The notes beneath the pieces were generated by a model. That model was given only the letters and a program-made list of their open reading frames with translations. It was not told the origin of the DNA and did no database searches. A stretch of DNA of 64,000 nt from Sipunculus nudus (taxonomy: Eukaryota > Annelida > Sipuncula > Golfingiida > Sipunculidae): positions 45,447,676 to 45,511,675 of the forward strand of contig CM049311.1 of NCBI GenBank assembly GCA_026874595.1, given 5' to 3'. This document shows positions 1 to 11,360 of this stretch, in pieces; position 1 is the first letter of the stretch; every line of letters begins with the position of its first letter. A program made the translations under genes and the position numbers.

Positions 1-580
1 GATGCTGAAAGTATACACCATTTTGTCAGTTTTATCATGGAAATTTTACCTCACAAGTATTCATTTAGCTTCAGTCAAACAAAATTGTTGAGAATCCAGT
101 ATATACTTATTTCACAAATTTAAATAATGATCATAGGTCCTGGATTTATGGCTTTAATTTGATAAAAAAAAACTATTATATAAATGATCTTCACTTTTGA
201 ATACTTTCACATCAATCTGCTCACTCAACATAAGAAGAGTCTTATGACAATTATTACATTATAGACATCATAATGGGAACTTGTCTAAAATCTGAATTTT
301 TTATCACATTTGAATATTTTGTTTTAAAACATGTATCAGAAAAAAAAGGAAGCTATTAAACTAATAAATGTGTTAAAAATAACCCAATAAATTATACAAG
401 GAGCAAACTGGAGATGGGTACTTAAATAAAGGAATCATGCAGTAATATCAATTTACATAGTACAATGAATCATGTGATAGCAGATAGAGCCATGTGTCTT
501 AATGTCTTTAGTCAAACATACTGACATCTTTAATGAGTACTAGTCAAGTAATATATAAACTTTTTGACATTCATTATAAA
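1..580. other. AT-rich DNA without recognisable gene
   Basis: I see no exon-like reading frame, RNA gene or repeat shared with the rest of the window here. Short open frames are AT-rich and lack motifs. If the minus-strand exon at 5021-5165 is real, this stretch lies within or downstream of that gene. Confidence 0.5.
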
Positions 581-750
581 AAGGCCTACAGGCCTAATGT
601 GAACCTGTGCAAAGTTTGGGAGTATGAATGGAGGTTTATTTTTAAAATTTAATATTGATCCTTTTAAGTCCTGCATATCTACCTTAGTCTTTATGATTTC
701 AGCAAAATGGACATTTCGGACCTGCAAGTTTCAGACTAGGACATTTTAAA
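581..750 (+). repeat. Family E left-end module, copy 1
   Basis: This module begins with the hairpin AGGCCT-AC-AGGCCT followed by a word close to TGTGAACCTGTG. Copies recur at 11853-12025 and 16877-17049, and a fragment sits at 6023-6060. In the first three, an A element (CTAG end) follows at the same point, just after a run of A. The word reappears inverted at the far end of family E (18722-18732), so I read this as the left terminus of E. No coding content is seen. Confidence 0.65.
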
Positions 751-1558
751 ACTAGAATATGGGTAGTCGACAAGCGACTATGTGTATCCGCAGAAATCAA
801 AGTGAGACAGATGAAGTGAGGCATGAATTAAGTGGCAAGGGGAATAGAGTAAGGTGTGTTGCATATTAGCAGAAGTCTGCAGCATAAACATGAATGTAGG
901 TGGTGCCACCTGTCATAAAATCCAGAATGCTGTCCAGGATGTATAAACCTGCAAAATTTCAGGTGGATAAGTCAAACCACTGCTGAGATATGAGTGATAT
1001 TATCCCAAAGCAGATGAACAGATGGACGCTGTTCAAAAATGGTTTCAGGTGGTGCCACCAGTTTTGCCTATGATGAAGAGCTTTGTGAGATCTATACACA
1101 TGCAAAATTTTGGCCCAATCTGTCAAACAGTTCCCGAGATATGAGGATGGATGTCTGCAGAGTAAACCTGCATGTAGGTGGCGCCACCTGTCATAAAATC
1201 GAGAAAGCTGTCCAGGATGTATAAACTTGCAAAGTTTCAGGTGGATAGGTCAAACAACTGCTTAGATACGAGTGATTTTATCCCAAGGCAGATGAAGAGA
1301 TGGGTGCTATGCATTAATGGTTGCAGGTGGCACCACCAGTTTAGCCTATGATGAAGAGCTATGTGAGATCTATACACATGCAAAATTTTGGCCAAATCGG
1401 TCACACAGTTCCCGAGATATGAGCTTGGATGTCTGCAGAGTAAACATGAATGTAGGTGGCACCACCTGTCATAAATCGAGAAAGCTGTCCATGATGATTA
1501 AACCTGCAGAATTTCAGGTGGATAAGTCAAACCACTGCTGAGATATGAGTAATTTTAC
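751..1558 (-). mobile_element. Helitron-like element A, copy 1 (truncated)
   Basis: It starts A|CTAG at 751-755, then a hairpin at 764-780 (TAGTCG, 5-base loop, CGACTA), then a word related to TGTATCCGCC. The body is two roughly 280-bp modules. Each holds GGTGGCGCCACC or its TG/CA variants in two settings, after AATGTA and after GGTTGCA. The far end with the second hairpin is missing, so this copy is truncated. Strand follows Helitron convention, with CTAG as the 3' end. Open frames across it are by-products of the repeated sequence. Family assignment is inference from the end structure; no Rep/helicase is present. Confidence 0.6.
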
Positions 1559-1779
1559 ATAAAGATAGCGCGCTCCACTACTGTTTACACACGTTTGAAG
1601 CACAAATGTAGGCCCCACCAGACTGAGTCTGGCGCTGGTAGAATCTGGAACCGACTCAAACCGGTAGTCAAAATGTAGCGTGCTCCAGACCAAAAATCCT
1701 CGAAATCTTGCGCGTTTGGGGGACTTGGTGCGTGCTAAACGATGTAGAGTGCTCCAGAAAAACATGTGTAAATGTTGAA
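1559..1779. other. Short CpG-containing stretch with repeated GTAG-GCTCCA words
   Basis: This stretch is richer in CpG than its surroundings. It has three loosely repeated words of the form GTAG(N)G(N)GCTCCA near 1566, 1675 and 1742, which suggests a small decayed repeat. No gene is visible. Confidence 0.3.
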
Positions 1780-2174
1780 TTATGGATTTGTAGGTCTAAT
1801 GATTCCAAACATGCCTTATTAATGGACATCCCCCAGGACAATTTAAACAAATTAAATACATACTTTTACATGCTGTGAAAATTAAATCAACAGTACTCAC
1901 AGGAAAAAAAGTGCAAAGGTTGAAGTTGGGTTTAATTTAATGTACTGAATTTATTTTTATGCTAATAACCTAAAAATTTTACAAAATTCAGATCTAATTA
2001 TGGGTATACAATTGAATCTTAATTAAACAAAGTTATATTATTGGGAAAAACGTCTCTAGCTTCAAAAATTTTCATGTTATATGAGTAAATATCTTTACTT
2101 ATTTTTTACAAAGTCTATTATGTTCAGGCCCATAACTTAAAGAAATTCCACTTAATTGACTTAATTTCTGGCAG

Positions 2175-3162
2175 TACAGTGAAACTCCTCTAAGCCGGAC
2201 ACTCAAGGGACTTGAAATTTTGTCCATATTAGTGAGTTGTCCTGTTAAGAGGAGTCTGCAATATTGTGTCAATTTTTCTTTGCATCTTACTGATAGCCAC
2301 TGTTTTGATTATGTTTATGCTTAATTTGAAATACATAAACTTTATTTAATAATAATTTTAAAAATAGCTTTAATATGCATTTGTAATTTATTAAATATTA
2401 TTATTTAAAAGGGAAAAGACAAACACTGTTTCTCTCTTTCAACTTCATCAGCTAGGCATCACACACTAACCTGGGCAGTTTCCTTTGACGTACCGTGCTT
2501 CATCTTCTAAGTAAGCATAGTTCATGGATGGTTGCACTAGGTATATTGTAGATTGATTATTGACAGCATCAGACAGCATGATTATTTGTCTTAACATAGG
2601 ATAGCCTTCACACGCATTCACAATAACAAAGTGCAAACTGTCGCTAACTAGTTAAGGCTCCCTGGGCCGTACACCTATCGCACGCACAAACTTTTAGTCT
2701 TTGATGGTGGTCTTGTCAAATGAAAAGCTGTTGAAAGCTCAATTTTTTTGATTGACCAGTTAATCTTAATAAAGTAATGAATGTGATATCTACACATTTA
2801 TAGAAATAAACAACAATTTTGACAGAACATTCACATGTCACTTCACGAACTACACTTGTCCATGGGCTGTCACTTTGACCAAACAGGTCACATGAGGTCA
2901 CGACCTCGGAGCGCCATCTCCCGGCAGATATATGAAAAAAAATATAGCTTGTGATGTCTGTCTGCTAAAGAGGGTCGAAATATGTACTGGATATGAGGGC
3001 AGGACGGGAAATTTTGTCCGTTTTCCGGGATAGTGGGTTGTCCACTTTACTGAGTTTACGTTAAACATAATATAGAGGCAAATTTGAAGGGACCGAGATT
3101 TAGTGTCCGCATTAGGGAGTTATCCGCCTCACTGAGTTGTCGCAAGTAGGAGTTTCACAGTA
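2175..3162. mobile_element. Non-autonomous TIR transposon (pogo/Tc1-mariner-like) in family B
   Basis: The ends are TACAGTGAAACTCCT and, inverted, TACTGTGAAACTCCT, matching at 14 of 15 bases including the flanking TA. The empty site in the other B copy has a single TA here, so TA is the target duplication. Next to the ends, words of the type GGACAC/GTGTCC and GAGTTGTCC recur, as in many pogo-like elements. The element is about 1 kb and has no complete transposase. A 62-codon open frame on the minus strand (2466-2651) looks protein-like but I cannot identify it. Confidence 0.7.
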
Positions 3163-3385
3163 TATAAGAAATATATTAGAATACTTCTGGTAAATTTTAA
3201 GAAAAACAGATAAAAGGTTTTGATATTAGGATGTTCTGTAGTCTGATAATAGGTTTTTAATGGCAATTTGAGATTTTTCCTAAATATCTCGAAAGAACGA
3301 AGTCATATTGACCAAATTTTCGGTATTGAATGAAATCAGTGACCCAGTTTTCAGTTTGTAAGGAGATTTTGGTGACATCTAATAG

Positions 3386-4781
3386 TACCGTAAAATCTCC
3401 ACTTAAAACCGCACTTCCGATTAAAACCGCACCAAGACTTCGCCGAAATTCCAGGTGAGACATAGCGAGGGGCTCAAATACTAAGAACCCCCCTTTAAAA
3501 CCGCACCAACTTTCGCTACGGAATGATTTGACAAAAGACACAATCAAGCTATCATCTAGAAATTAACACGCATAGGTTGCGACTCGGCCATTCCTGTCCA
3601 TTTTTAAATTCCTTGGGCATTTTATTTAAACACATCAAAACACTTTTTTGCAGGGTCACTCAAGCATGACGTTTGGGAAGCCGTAAGGGCCGGTGAACCT
3701 CTGCCTGTTTATACAGATTTTATATTCCGTGCCGTATACTTGTTTGCTACTGATTTGTCATTATATTTTGGAAAAAATATTCTGCTGATCCATTTCAAGT
3801 CACTATATATTTTAATTCTAAAAATTTTTGATGAAATTTCCATTTTCTGGAATTACTCGGAAGATTCAAATCATTTTCATACCGGTTACTTCGGTATTAT
3901 CATCGTCACATCGTACGTTGACATCGCTCCATGTCACAATTTGCTGGCGCGTTTGAAACATCGCTGGTCAACTTAACTAAATATCAAAGTAATTGAAGTT
4001 ACCTTGTCGAGATACGCACGTATAGGAAACATGACGCTTGATAACGAGTGATTTTAAGGTAAAATTTAAATGGCCAGTTGGGGTTAACAAGTTTTTTTTC
4101 CTGAAGATGTTTTCGTGTGGGGAGCCATTTTGTCAAGGCAGTGTTCACGCAAGGCACGCTGGGACGAAATAGGTGGCTGTTCTGTTTACCACCCACCGCG
4201 TACAGCCGTTCAAAATATTCTTAGCAGAATACCAGGGCGTTTCAGCACGTGGCGGCACTCAAACTTGATTTTAAAACGATCGTCTGCCATTGTGCGACTC
4301 CTTACGATGTCAGCTTTTTATTCATTTTACGTTTTAAACAAATAATCATTGCTAAATAATGCCGCAAATGGGTTTAAAGTAGGCTTTTATTTCAATTTTG
4401 CTTGAGCATGCCCAACAAAGTGGGCCGCTGTGTGTTACAGCAGGGTTGTTGTAAACGTATTATTTGGTGACAATTACCAAAATTTCATAACAAGTTATAT
4501 ATCACATGAAAACTATTCAGCAATATTTAATTTATAAATAACAAATAATCGTAAATAATACATTTACACACGGCTCCCATGCATGCGAGACTGCTGCTAA
4601 GAACGGCCTTCGAAAGTTGCAATATTATCGCCCACTCGCCGGCCCCAAAACGATGTCTGTCAGGAAGATATTCAGGAAACCCTTCTAGTATAAACCGCAC
4701 AGTGCTTTCAGGAAATCAACCTGATTTCAAGATTTTGAATTTCTTGATTAAACCGCGGTTTTAAGTGGAGATTTTACGGTA
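3386..4781. mobile_element. Non-autonomous TIR transposon, 27-bp perfect TIRs, TA target
   Basis: The first 27 bases (3386-3412, starting TACCGTAAAATCTCC) are perfectly inverted at 4755-4781. Just inside, the word TTAAAACCGCAC recurs several times, a subterminal repeat. The intact B copy shows one TA at the site, so TA is duplicated. The element is about 1.4 kb, and its internal open frames are short with no transposase motif. TA targeting suggests the Tc1/mariner/pogo superfamily, but this is inference without a transposase. Confidence 0.75.
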
Positions 4782-5020
4782 TGCCAAATTTTGGATTCAT
4801 AGGTCCAATGGTTTCAAAACATGCTAGACTAACGGACAGACAGACAGCATGACAGACAGACATCGATGGACGGACAACGGACAATAGACCACGACTGTAG
4901 CTAATAGACTTACAGTCAGCTTAGCTAAAAATGATTGCTGCAAAACTAATATTATACTTTACAATGATTACATAAAAATCCTTTATAGATATTAAATGGC
5001 ATATGCTTGTCTCTGATGAC

Positions 5021-5165
5021 CTTTGAACTCTGCTGGCACCATGTCAGTTCTCATCTTGAATCCATGCCTCCCCATCCACCTGGCCAGACACACATAGTCC
5101 TTGCTTATGGCTGGGCTGTATGACCTGCAGGTTTTTCTTGATCTCTTGCGTCCTGTCCTGCCCAT
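5021..5165 (-). CDS. Probable first coding exon, SETD4-like
   Basis: On the minus strand an ATG at 5163-5165 lies in good start context (A at -3, G at +4). It opens 48 codons plus one base, ending at a possible donor GT at 5019-5020. The peptide begins MGRTGRKRSRK, a basic N-terminus, then has DYVCLARWMGRHGF followed by MVPAEF. This pattern resembles the N-terminus of SETD4 methyltransferases: a basic start, an aromatic-LRKW-type helix, then a Pro...Phe segment before the SET domain's GRGL. The donor (GTCATC) is weak. Later exons would lie at lower coordinates or outside the window, beyond the family-B repeats. I see no SET-domain exon here, so the name rests on a short stretch recalled from the family. 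Confidence 0.45.
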
Positions 5166-6469
5166 ACTTTGGGATCATTACGATGTAATCCTTTTACTAT
5201 CAGTAACTTGGGAAGTGTTAAATGTCTGCAAAGAAGGAATGATGATACATTTAAACATACATGTTAATATTTACAATGTACTTAGTTTCAAAACTAAGGG
5301 GCATTATTTTCTTTAGACTGGTGAATGAATGTTTTTACTGTTGGCAAAGTACTGATTTTAAATGAACTTCATGTAAAAAATTCAGAGGGAAAGAGGTCAC
5401 ATTGCCTCAAATAGCCTAGAAAAATCCCTGTTGTATAATTATTTTTCTATATTTTATAAAAGTTGATCTGATACTCCGTCAATACTCTTAACACAATTCC
5501 TATGATTGTTTGTCTATATTTCGTAAAAGTTGACCCTCTAAATGCTGGAACTATAATGTTAAAACACTTCCGGCACTGTTGATGTACTGCATGGTATCCC
5601 TAGACTTTGGCAAAAGCCCCTGTTACAAAAATCGCTGATAAATACTGTAGCTCTGTCAATACTCTTAACTTGTGACCATATATAGTATTACAGGTGAAGT
5701 CCATTTTAATCTATGGAAATATCCAAGATCAACATGCATCACAAATTTGAATTATTATGCCTTATTTTGTTAGAAATTTCATCTGAAATGGCCCAGTCAA
5801 GAGGAGAATGTCACATTAGTTCTACACATCTTTCTTGAACTGGTGTGCCTGAATTCATTCATATTTTCAACTCTTTCCACAAATTTGTGTGACATAATTT
5901 TAAATTTGCAAATAAATTTCACCAGGACCTGTTTGGATATTACATAAAACTTTCTAGGTCTAACTAATGTATAATGACCTGCCCTGCCAACAGCTGAAAA
6001 GCCAGAGAGAGGGCTGAATGAAAAGGCCTACAGGCCTCATGCAAACCTGTGTAATGGAATAATGTTGTTGGCTTTTTATTTGTGAGGGTTTCAAATTCAT
6101 GATATTGGTAAAGGGAAATTTTTGTGAAAATGACCATGAACAAAACAGACAAGCAGTGATTTATACAATAAACTCATTGGCCTCTCATGTAGGCCCTACA
6201 TCATCCATGACAGATTAGTTTTATATTATATTATTTATACAGTGACACATTTTTTTACCGTACCCACTAAGTAACAAGTGACCAATGGTTCATGACGCTC
6301 AGCCGACTGACATGCTGACTATATGTCCTTGCACAGGCAACTATATATGATAATATAGGTGGCATCATTGATCATGCATATTAGCTGAAGTTCATAAAGA
6401 CCCATAGGCACACAAATTTGATGACAATCCAGCCAGCCTTTTCTGAGGAATCTGGCAATATGTGTTTAT
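5166..6469. other. Repeat-poor DNA; small E-module fragment
   Basis: No gene is supported. A fragment of the family-E left module, with its AGGCCT hairpin, lies at about 6023-6060. If the 5021-5165 exon is real, the sequence just above 5165 is its 5' untranslated region or promoter. I see no clear TATA box or CpG cluster there. Confidence 0.4.
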
Positions 6470-6808
6470 TTTGCATTATTTCTGGGTGCTCAAACATACC
6501 CCAAAACTCCGAGATTATAGGTCACAGTGACCTAATTTCAGGTTTCTGGGGAGAACTTTTGAGGAACTCTCAGGATGTCAAGTAAGAAGATTTTGGGTCC
6601 AATGGTTATGATTTGTGCTCTACTTTGGCATAAAATTTTTTGTATTATTCTGGGGGATGTTATAAGCCCCGTAGCTCAGAGAATATGGGTAACAGAGACG
6701 TAATTTCAGGTTTCCAAGGAGACTTTCATGGACCTCCCTGGATTTTAAGTTAAAAGATTCTAGGTCAAATGGTTATGATTTGTGCCCTGCTTTGGGTCAA
6801 ATGTTTAA

Positions 6809-7986
6809 CTAAAATGCAGGTAGTCAACAAGTGACTACGTGTATCTGTCAAAATCAGAGAAGGACGGATGAAGTGAGACATGGATTGAGTGGCAAGGGGA
6901 AATAGAGTTAGATGTGTTACATATTAGCATGGATGTCTGCCATGTAAACATAATTGTAGGTGGCACCACGTGTTATTTGAATGAGAAACTATCCAAGATG
7001 TATACACATGCAAAATTTCAGGTGGAAAAGTCAAATCAAGATAAAAGTGATTGTATCATACAGCAGACAAACAGATGGACGCTGTGCCAAAATGGCTGCA
7101 GGTGGCGCCACCATTTTTGTGTATTTGTGTATGATAAAGAGCTATGTGAGATCCAACACCTACAAAACTTCAGGAAGATATGTCAAACCAGTCTGGAGAT
7201 ATTAGTATGGATATCTGCAGCATTAACATGAATGTAGGTGGCGCCACCTGTCATAAAATTATGAAAGCTATCCAGGATGTATGGCATGCCAAATTTCAGG
7301 TGATAAGTCAAACCACTGCCAAGATATGAGTGATTTTAACCCAAGTCAATTGAACAGATGGACGCTGTGGAAAAATAATTGCAGATGGTGCCACCAGTTT
7401 CTTGTATGATAAAGAGGTATGTGAGATCCAACATCTACAAAACTTCAGGAAGATATGTCAAACCAGTCTGGAGATATTAGTATGGATATCTGCAGCATGA
7501 ACATGAATGTAGGTGGTGCCACCTGTCATAAAATCAAGAAAGCTATCTAGGATGTAAACGCATGCCAAATTTCAGGTGAATTAGTCAAACCACTGCAGAG
7601 TTATGAGTGATTTTAAGCCAAAACAGACGATCAGATGGACACTGTGCAAAAATGGTTGCAGGTGGCACCACCATTTTTGTGTTTGTTATAAAGCTATCCA
7701 AGGGGTACATTTATACACAATTTTTTTCCTGATTGGTCAAACGAGTCCAAAGATATGTGGGTTAATGTGTCAATACAGATGCACAGATGGACGCACTGGA
7801 GAGAGGAAAGGTCAGAGGTCAACCCAAATGGTTAGGCACCAGTTCACATGTGACCTGATAATTGGTGTAAGTTGAGATAAAATCAGTCCATTAGTCTCAG
7901 AGGAGTGTACGTAAACGAATACGACGGCGGCGTCCGAACCCGGTCAAAAACATAGTATCCGCAAAACTTTGTTTTGGCAGATACAG
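6809..7986 (-). mobile_element. Helitron-like element A, copy 2 (full length)
   Basis: The left end is A|CTAAAATG (one change from CTAG), then a GTAGTC...GACTAC hairpin, then the word TGTATCTGTCAAAAT at 6840-6854. The right end is a hairpin at 7955-7984: arm GTATCCGCAAAAC, loop TTT, arm GTTTTGGCAGATAC. The inner modules carry the GGTGGCGCCACC palindrome at 7101 and 7237. Removing the element joins family-D sequence at A|TT, matching an uninterrupted D unit near 6640. Its length, about 1.18 kb, is close to the copy at 49026. Confidence 0.7.
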
Positions 7987-8474
7987 TTATGCTGGGGGAT
8001 GCTTATAAGCCCCATAGCTCAGAGAATATGGGTAAAAGGGACCTAATTTCAAGTTTACAAAGATATTTTTCAAGGACCTCCCTGAATGCCAAGTTAGAAG
8101 ATTCTAGGACCAACAGTTACGATTTGTGCCCTGTTAACGGACGACCGCATCATTAAAGGGTCTCAAAAAGAGAAAAAAAAATGTGTTAAAATTTTAAAAA
8201 ATCAAGGTGGCAACACCAGTCTGCAGGAACTGACGAAACACTCCTTGATCATTATGCATGCAAAGAATCATGGTGATCAATAATTTGTTGTTGTGATACT
8301 GGACCTTTTAATTATTCCTGGGGTTCTGAGCCCATAGCTCAGAGAATATAGGTAACAGAGACCTAATTTCAGGTGTCTGAAGAGAACTTTTGAGTACTTT
8401 TTTGTCCAATGATAATAATTTGTGCCACAGCTCAAAGACTAGATGTGTCGGAACGACACGAATGCCCCCGCCTG

Positions 8475-8825
8475 GGGCAAATTAGAAACATTTGTTAAAT
8501 TTTGTAAAATTTTTTAAGTTCAGGAATTGTTGTATGGTCAAAAGTAGGTCAACAAGGGCAAAATGCAAACTCGATCTGTAAAGGGTCATTATCAAGCAAC
8601 ACACCAAAAAATCAGGCCAGTATCTGCAGGCATTGTGAAAAAAAGTCCATATATGTGCATTTTTCATGAAAATTTCTGTCTTTCATGAAATTTTCTATGT
8701 TCAGGATCTGTCAAATGGTGAAAAATAGGTTAACTGGGATGAAACGCGAACTCGATCTGTAAGTGGTCATTATGCGCCCACAGACCAAACATTAGGCCAG
8801 TATCTGTAAGCATTGCATTGCGAAA
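8475..8825 (+). repeat. 180-bp satellite, two diverged units
   Basis: Two diverged units of the satellite inside element C. Each contains CATGAAAATTTCTxTxTTTCATG, GTAGGTCAAC, CTCGATCTGTAA, GGTCATTAT and CAGGCCAGTATCTGCAGGCATTG. They are separated from the main array by element I. Confidence 0.75.
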
Positions 8826-9475
8826 CTAGAATATTAGCAAAAGTTGATAATCATTTATAAATTTAAATTGGAAAGGTATATACCATGTTTCATAACAATC
8901 CACCAAATGCTTCCTGAGAAATAAGCTCCTAAGTTTTTTCTATACTAAGCTCTGTGACCTTGAAAAGTAGGTCAAGATCACCCATCTTTGAACTTGACCA
9001 AGATTTTGTAAATATAATGCGATAGCACTGAAGAAATGAAGTTCCTGTGTTGAATACCTTTGGAGATATCCTGCACAAAAGGCCAAAATTGAAAAAATCC
9101 GATAAAATTTCATTAAAAAATCAGAAATTGCAGGTGGCGCCACCAAAATTGTGCAGCACATACAAACCATCAGTCCTAATGATCATAGTAAGTTTTGTGA
9201 AAATCCACACAATGGTTCCTGAGATATAAACTTCTGAGTGTTTTTCTATAATCAGCTCTAAAATGTAGAAAAATGGGTCAAGGTCACCTATCTTCGAACT
9301 TGACTGAGATTTTATCGATATACATCTTCACTGATGAAATAAAATTCCAGCGGTGAATCCTATTATAGAGATATCCCGCTCACAAGGTTAAAGTTAACAG
9401 ACGTGGAACAGATGGACAGACGGACAGCTTGGGTGACGACAATAGCCTATCAGCCTATGAGCTGAGGGCTAAAAA
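8826..9475 (-). mobile_element. Element I: small Helitron-like insertion in the satellite
   Basis: A CTAG at 8826-8829, preceded by A, interrupts a satellite unit after GCATTGCGAA. The unit resumes after a run of A at 9471-9475. The right end has GGACAGACGGACAGC and an inverted TCAGC...GCTGA pair before GGGCTAAAAA, as in many hairpin-ended invertebrate repeats. It holds GGTGGCGCCACC at 9133-9144. The left hairpin is not convincing. It is third-level nesting: I in C in D. Confidence 0.5.
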
Positions 9476-10563
9476 CGGCTGTACATGTGTATTTGTCATG
9501 AAAATTTCTATTTTTCATGAATTTTTCTAAGTTTAGGGGCCGTAAAATGTTTAAAAGTAGGTCAACTGGGCCGAAACGCATTCTCGATCTGTAACTGGTC
9601 ATTATCTGCCCACACACCAAAAATCAGGCCAATATCTGCAGGCATTGCGAAAAAAAGTCCGTACATGTGTATTTGTCATGAAAATTTCTATTTTTTCATG
9701 AAATTTTCTAAGTTTAGGAGCCGTAAAACGGTCAAAAGTAGGTCAACTGGGACAAAACGCGAACTCAATCTGTAATTGGTCATTATCTGCCCACACACCA
9801 AAAATCAGGCCAATATCTGCAGGCATTGCGAAAAAAAAGTCTGTACACGTATTTGTCATGAAAATTTCTATTTTTCATGAAATTTTCAAAGTTTAGGAGC
9901 CGTAAAACGGTGAAAAGTAGGTCAACCGGGACGAAACGCGAACTCGATCTGTAACTAGTCATTATCTGCCAACACACCAAAAATCAGGCCAATATCTGCA
10001 GGCATTGCGATAAAAAGTCCGTACATGTGTATTTGTCATGAAAATTTCTATTTTTCATGAAATTTTCTAAGTTTAGGAGCCGTAAAACGGTGAAAAGTAG
10101 GTCAACTGGGACGAAACGCAAACTCGATCTGTAACTGGTCATTATATGCCAACACACCAAAAATCAGGCCAATATCTGCAGGCATTGCAAAAAAAAAGTC
10201 CGTACATGTGTATTTGTCATGAAAATTTCTATTTTTCATGAAATTTTCAAAGTTTAGGAGCCGTAAAACGGTGAAAAGTAGGTCAACTGGGACGAAACGC
10301 GACCTCGATCTGTAACTGGTCATTATCTGCCAACACACCAAAAATCAGGCCAATATCTGCAGGCATTGCGAAAAAAAGTCCGTACATGTGTATTTGTCAT
10401 GAAAATTTCTATTTTTCATGAAATTTTCTAAGTTTAGGAGCCGTAAAACGGTCAACAGTAGGTCAACCGGGACGAAACGCGACCTCAATCTGTAATTGGT
10501 CATTATCTGCCCACACACCAAAAATCAGGCCAATATCTGCAGGCATAGCGAAAAAAAGTCCGT
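9476..10563 (+). repeat. 180-bp satellite, six well-preserved units
   Basis: The word GTACATGTGTATTTGTCATG or a close variant starts at 9481, 9661, 9843, 10021, 10202 and 10382, giving steps of 178-182 bp. Units are far more alike than the two at 8475-8825, which suggests recent expansion or homogenisation. The array ends 60-90 bp before the terminal hairpin of element C. Confidence 0.9.
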
Positions 10564-11360
10564 ACAACTGTTTGATTTCGGAATGACGGAATGACGGAAT
10601 GACGGACATGGGTAAAACTATATGCCCCGGCCACTTTGTGGCGGGGGCATAAAAATGGGAAACAGAGACCTTATATCAGGTTTCCAAGATTTTTCATCCA
10701 CCTCTATGGATGTCTAGTGAGAAGATCCTGGGTCCAGTGGTTATGATTTGTGCCCTAATAATGGATGACTGCATCTTTAAAGGTCTAAAAAAAATAGGGG
10801 AAAAATGCTGAAAATTAAAAAAAATACAGGTGGCACCACCAGTTTGCAGAAACTGATGAAACATTCCATGAAAAGAATCATGGTGATCAATGCATAAGTT
10901 GTCCAGATACTTAGGCTTTTGTATCAAATTTTACATTATTCTGGGGGGTAATTCGAAGCCCCCATAGCTCACAGGTTTTGGGTAACAGAGACCTAATTTC
11001 AAGTTTCCATGGAGACTTTTCATAGGCCTCCCTGCATGTCATGATAGAAGATTCTAGGTCCAGTTGTTATGATATGTGCCCTGTTAACAGATGATTGCAT
11101 CTTTAAAGGTCTCAAAAATAGAGAAAAAAATTGTAAAAAATTGAAAAAATCCTGGTGGCACCACCTGTCTGCAGAAACTGATGAAACTCTCCATGATCAA
11201 TATCCATGCAAAGAATCATGGTGATAAATGCATAAGTTGTTCAGATACTTCAGCTTAGGAATCAAATTTTATTATTTTGGGGGGTATTTTGGAGCCCTAA
11301 TTCCAGGTTTCCAAGGAGATTTTTCATGGACTTCTCTGGATGTCATGTTAGAAGATTCCA

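Larger units (their letters stand above)
1780..4930 (+). repeat. Family B repeat copy 1, split by two insertions
   Basis: Segments 1780-2174, 3163-3385 and 4782-4930 align in order with the uninterrupted copy at 13310-14016 and with inverted copies at 56141-57480. The right end has the run of GGACAGACAGAC-type words followed by a hairpin around TAGCT...AGCTA, as in the other copies. Two separate inverted-repeat elements sit inside, each bounded by TA. No protein is encoded. Comparison with the intact copy fixes both insertion points to within a base or two. Confidence 0.75.
8439..10652 (-). mobile_element. Helitron-like element C with internal 180-bp satellite
   Basis: The left end is A|CTAG at 8438-8442, hairpin GTGTCG-GAA-CGACAC (8445-8459), then AATGCCCCCGCC. 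The right end is a hairpin at 10622-10650, arms ATGCCCCGGCCAC and GTGGCGGGGGCAT with loop TTT and one mismatch, preceded by a GGAATGAC micro-repeat. Between them are about eight satellite units and a nested element (8826-9475). Tandem-repeat-bearing elements with hairpin ends are known from bivalves (pearl-type elements, Helitron-related HINEs). Membership in such a group is inference. There are no genes. Confidence 0.7.
6470..11360 (+). repeat. Family D tandem repeat, interrupted by elements A and C
   Basis: Segments 6470-6808, 7987-8438 and 10653-11360 share a unit of up to about 340 bp. Recurrent words include CTGGGGG, AGCCCC, GCTCAGAGAATATGGGTAAC, then GGTTTCCAAGGAGA and GATTTGTGCCCTG. 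Some units add a stretch holding GGTGGCACCACC. The element at 6809 and the one at 8439 each split a unit, and joining the flanks restores the unit. No coding capacity is seen. The class of D itself is unknown. Confidence 0.6.

Noticed and set aside
6914-7231. 105-codon plus-strand frame, and similar frames at 1039-1541, 17613-17972 and 49844-50196
   Set aside because: They are translations of element A modules; the same peptide pieces recur with stops and in shifted frames wherever A occurs.
9476-10563. CRISPR-like array
   Set aside because: The repeats are contiguous 180-bp units with no distinct spacers, in a eukaryotic repeat setting; this is a satellite.
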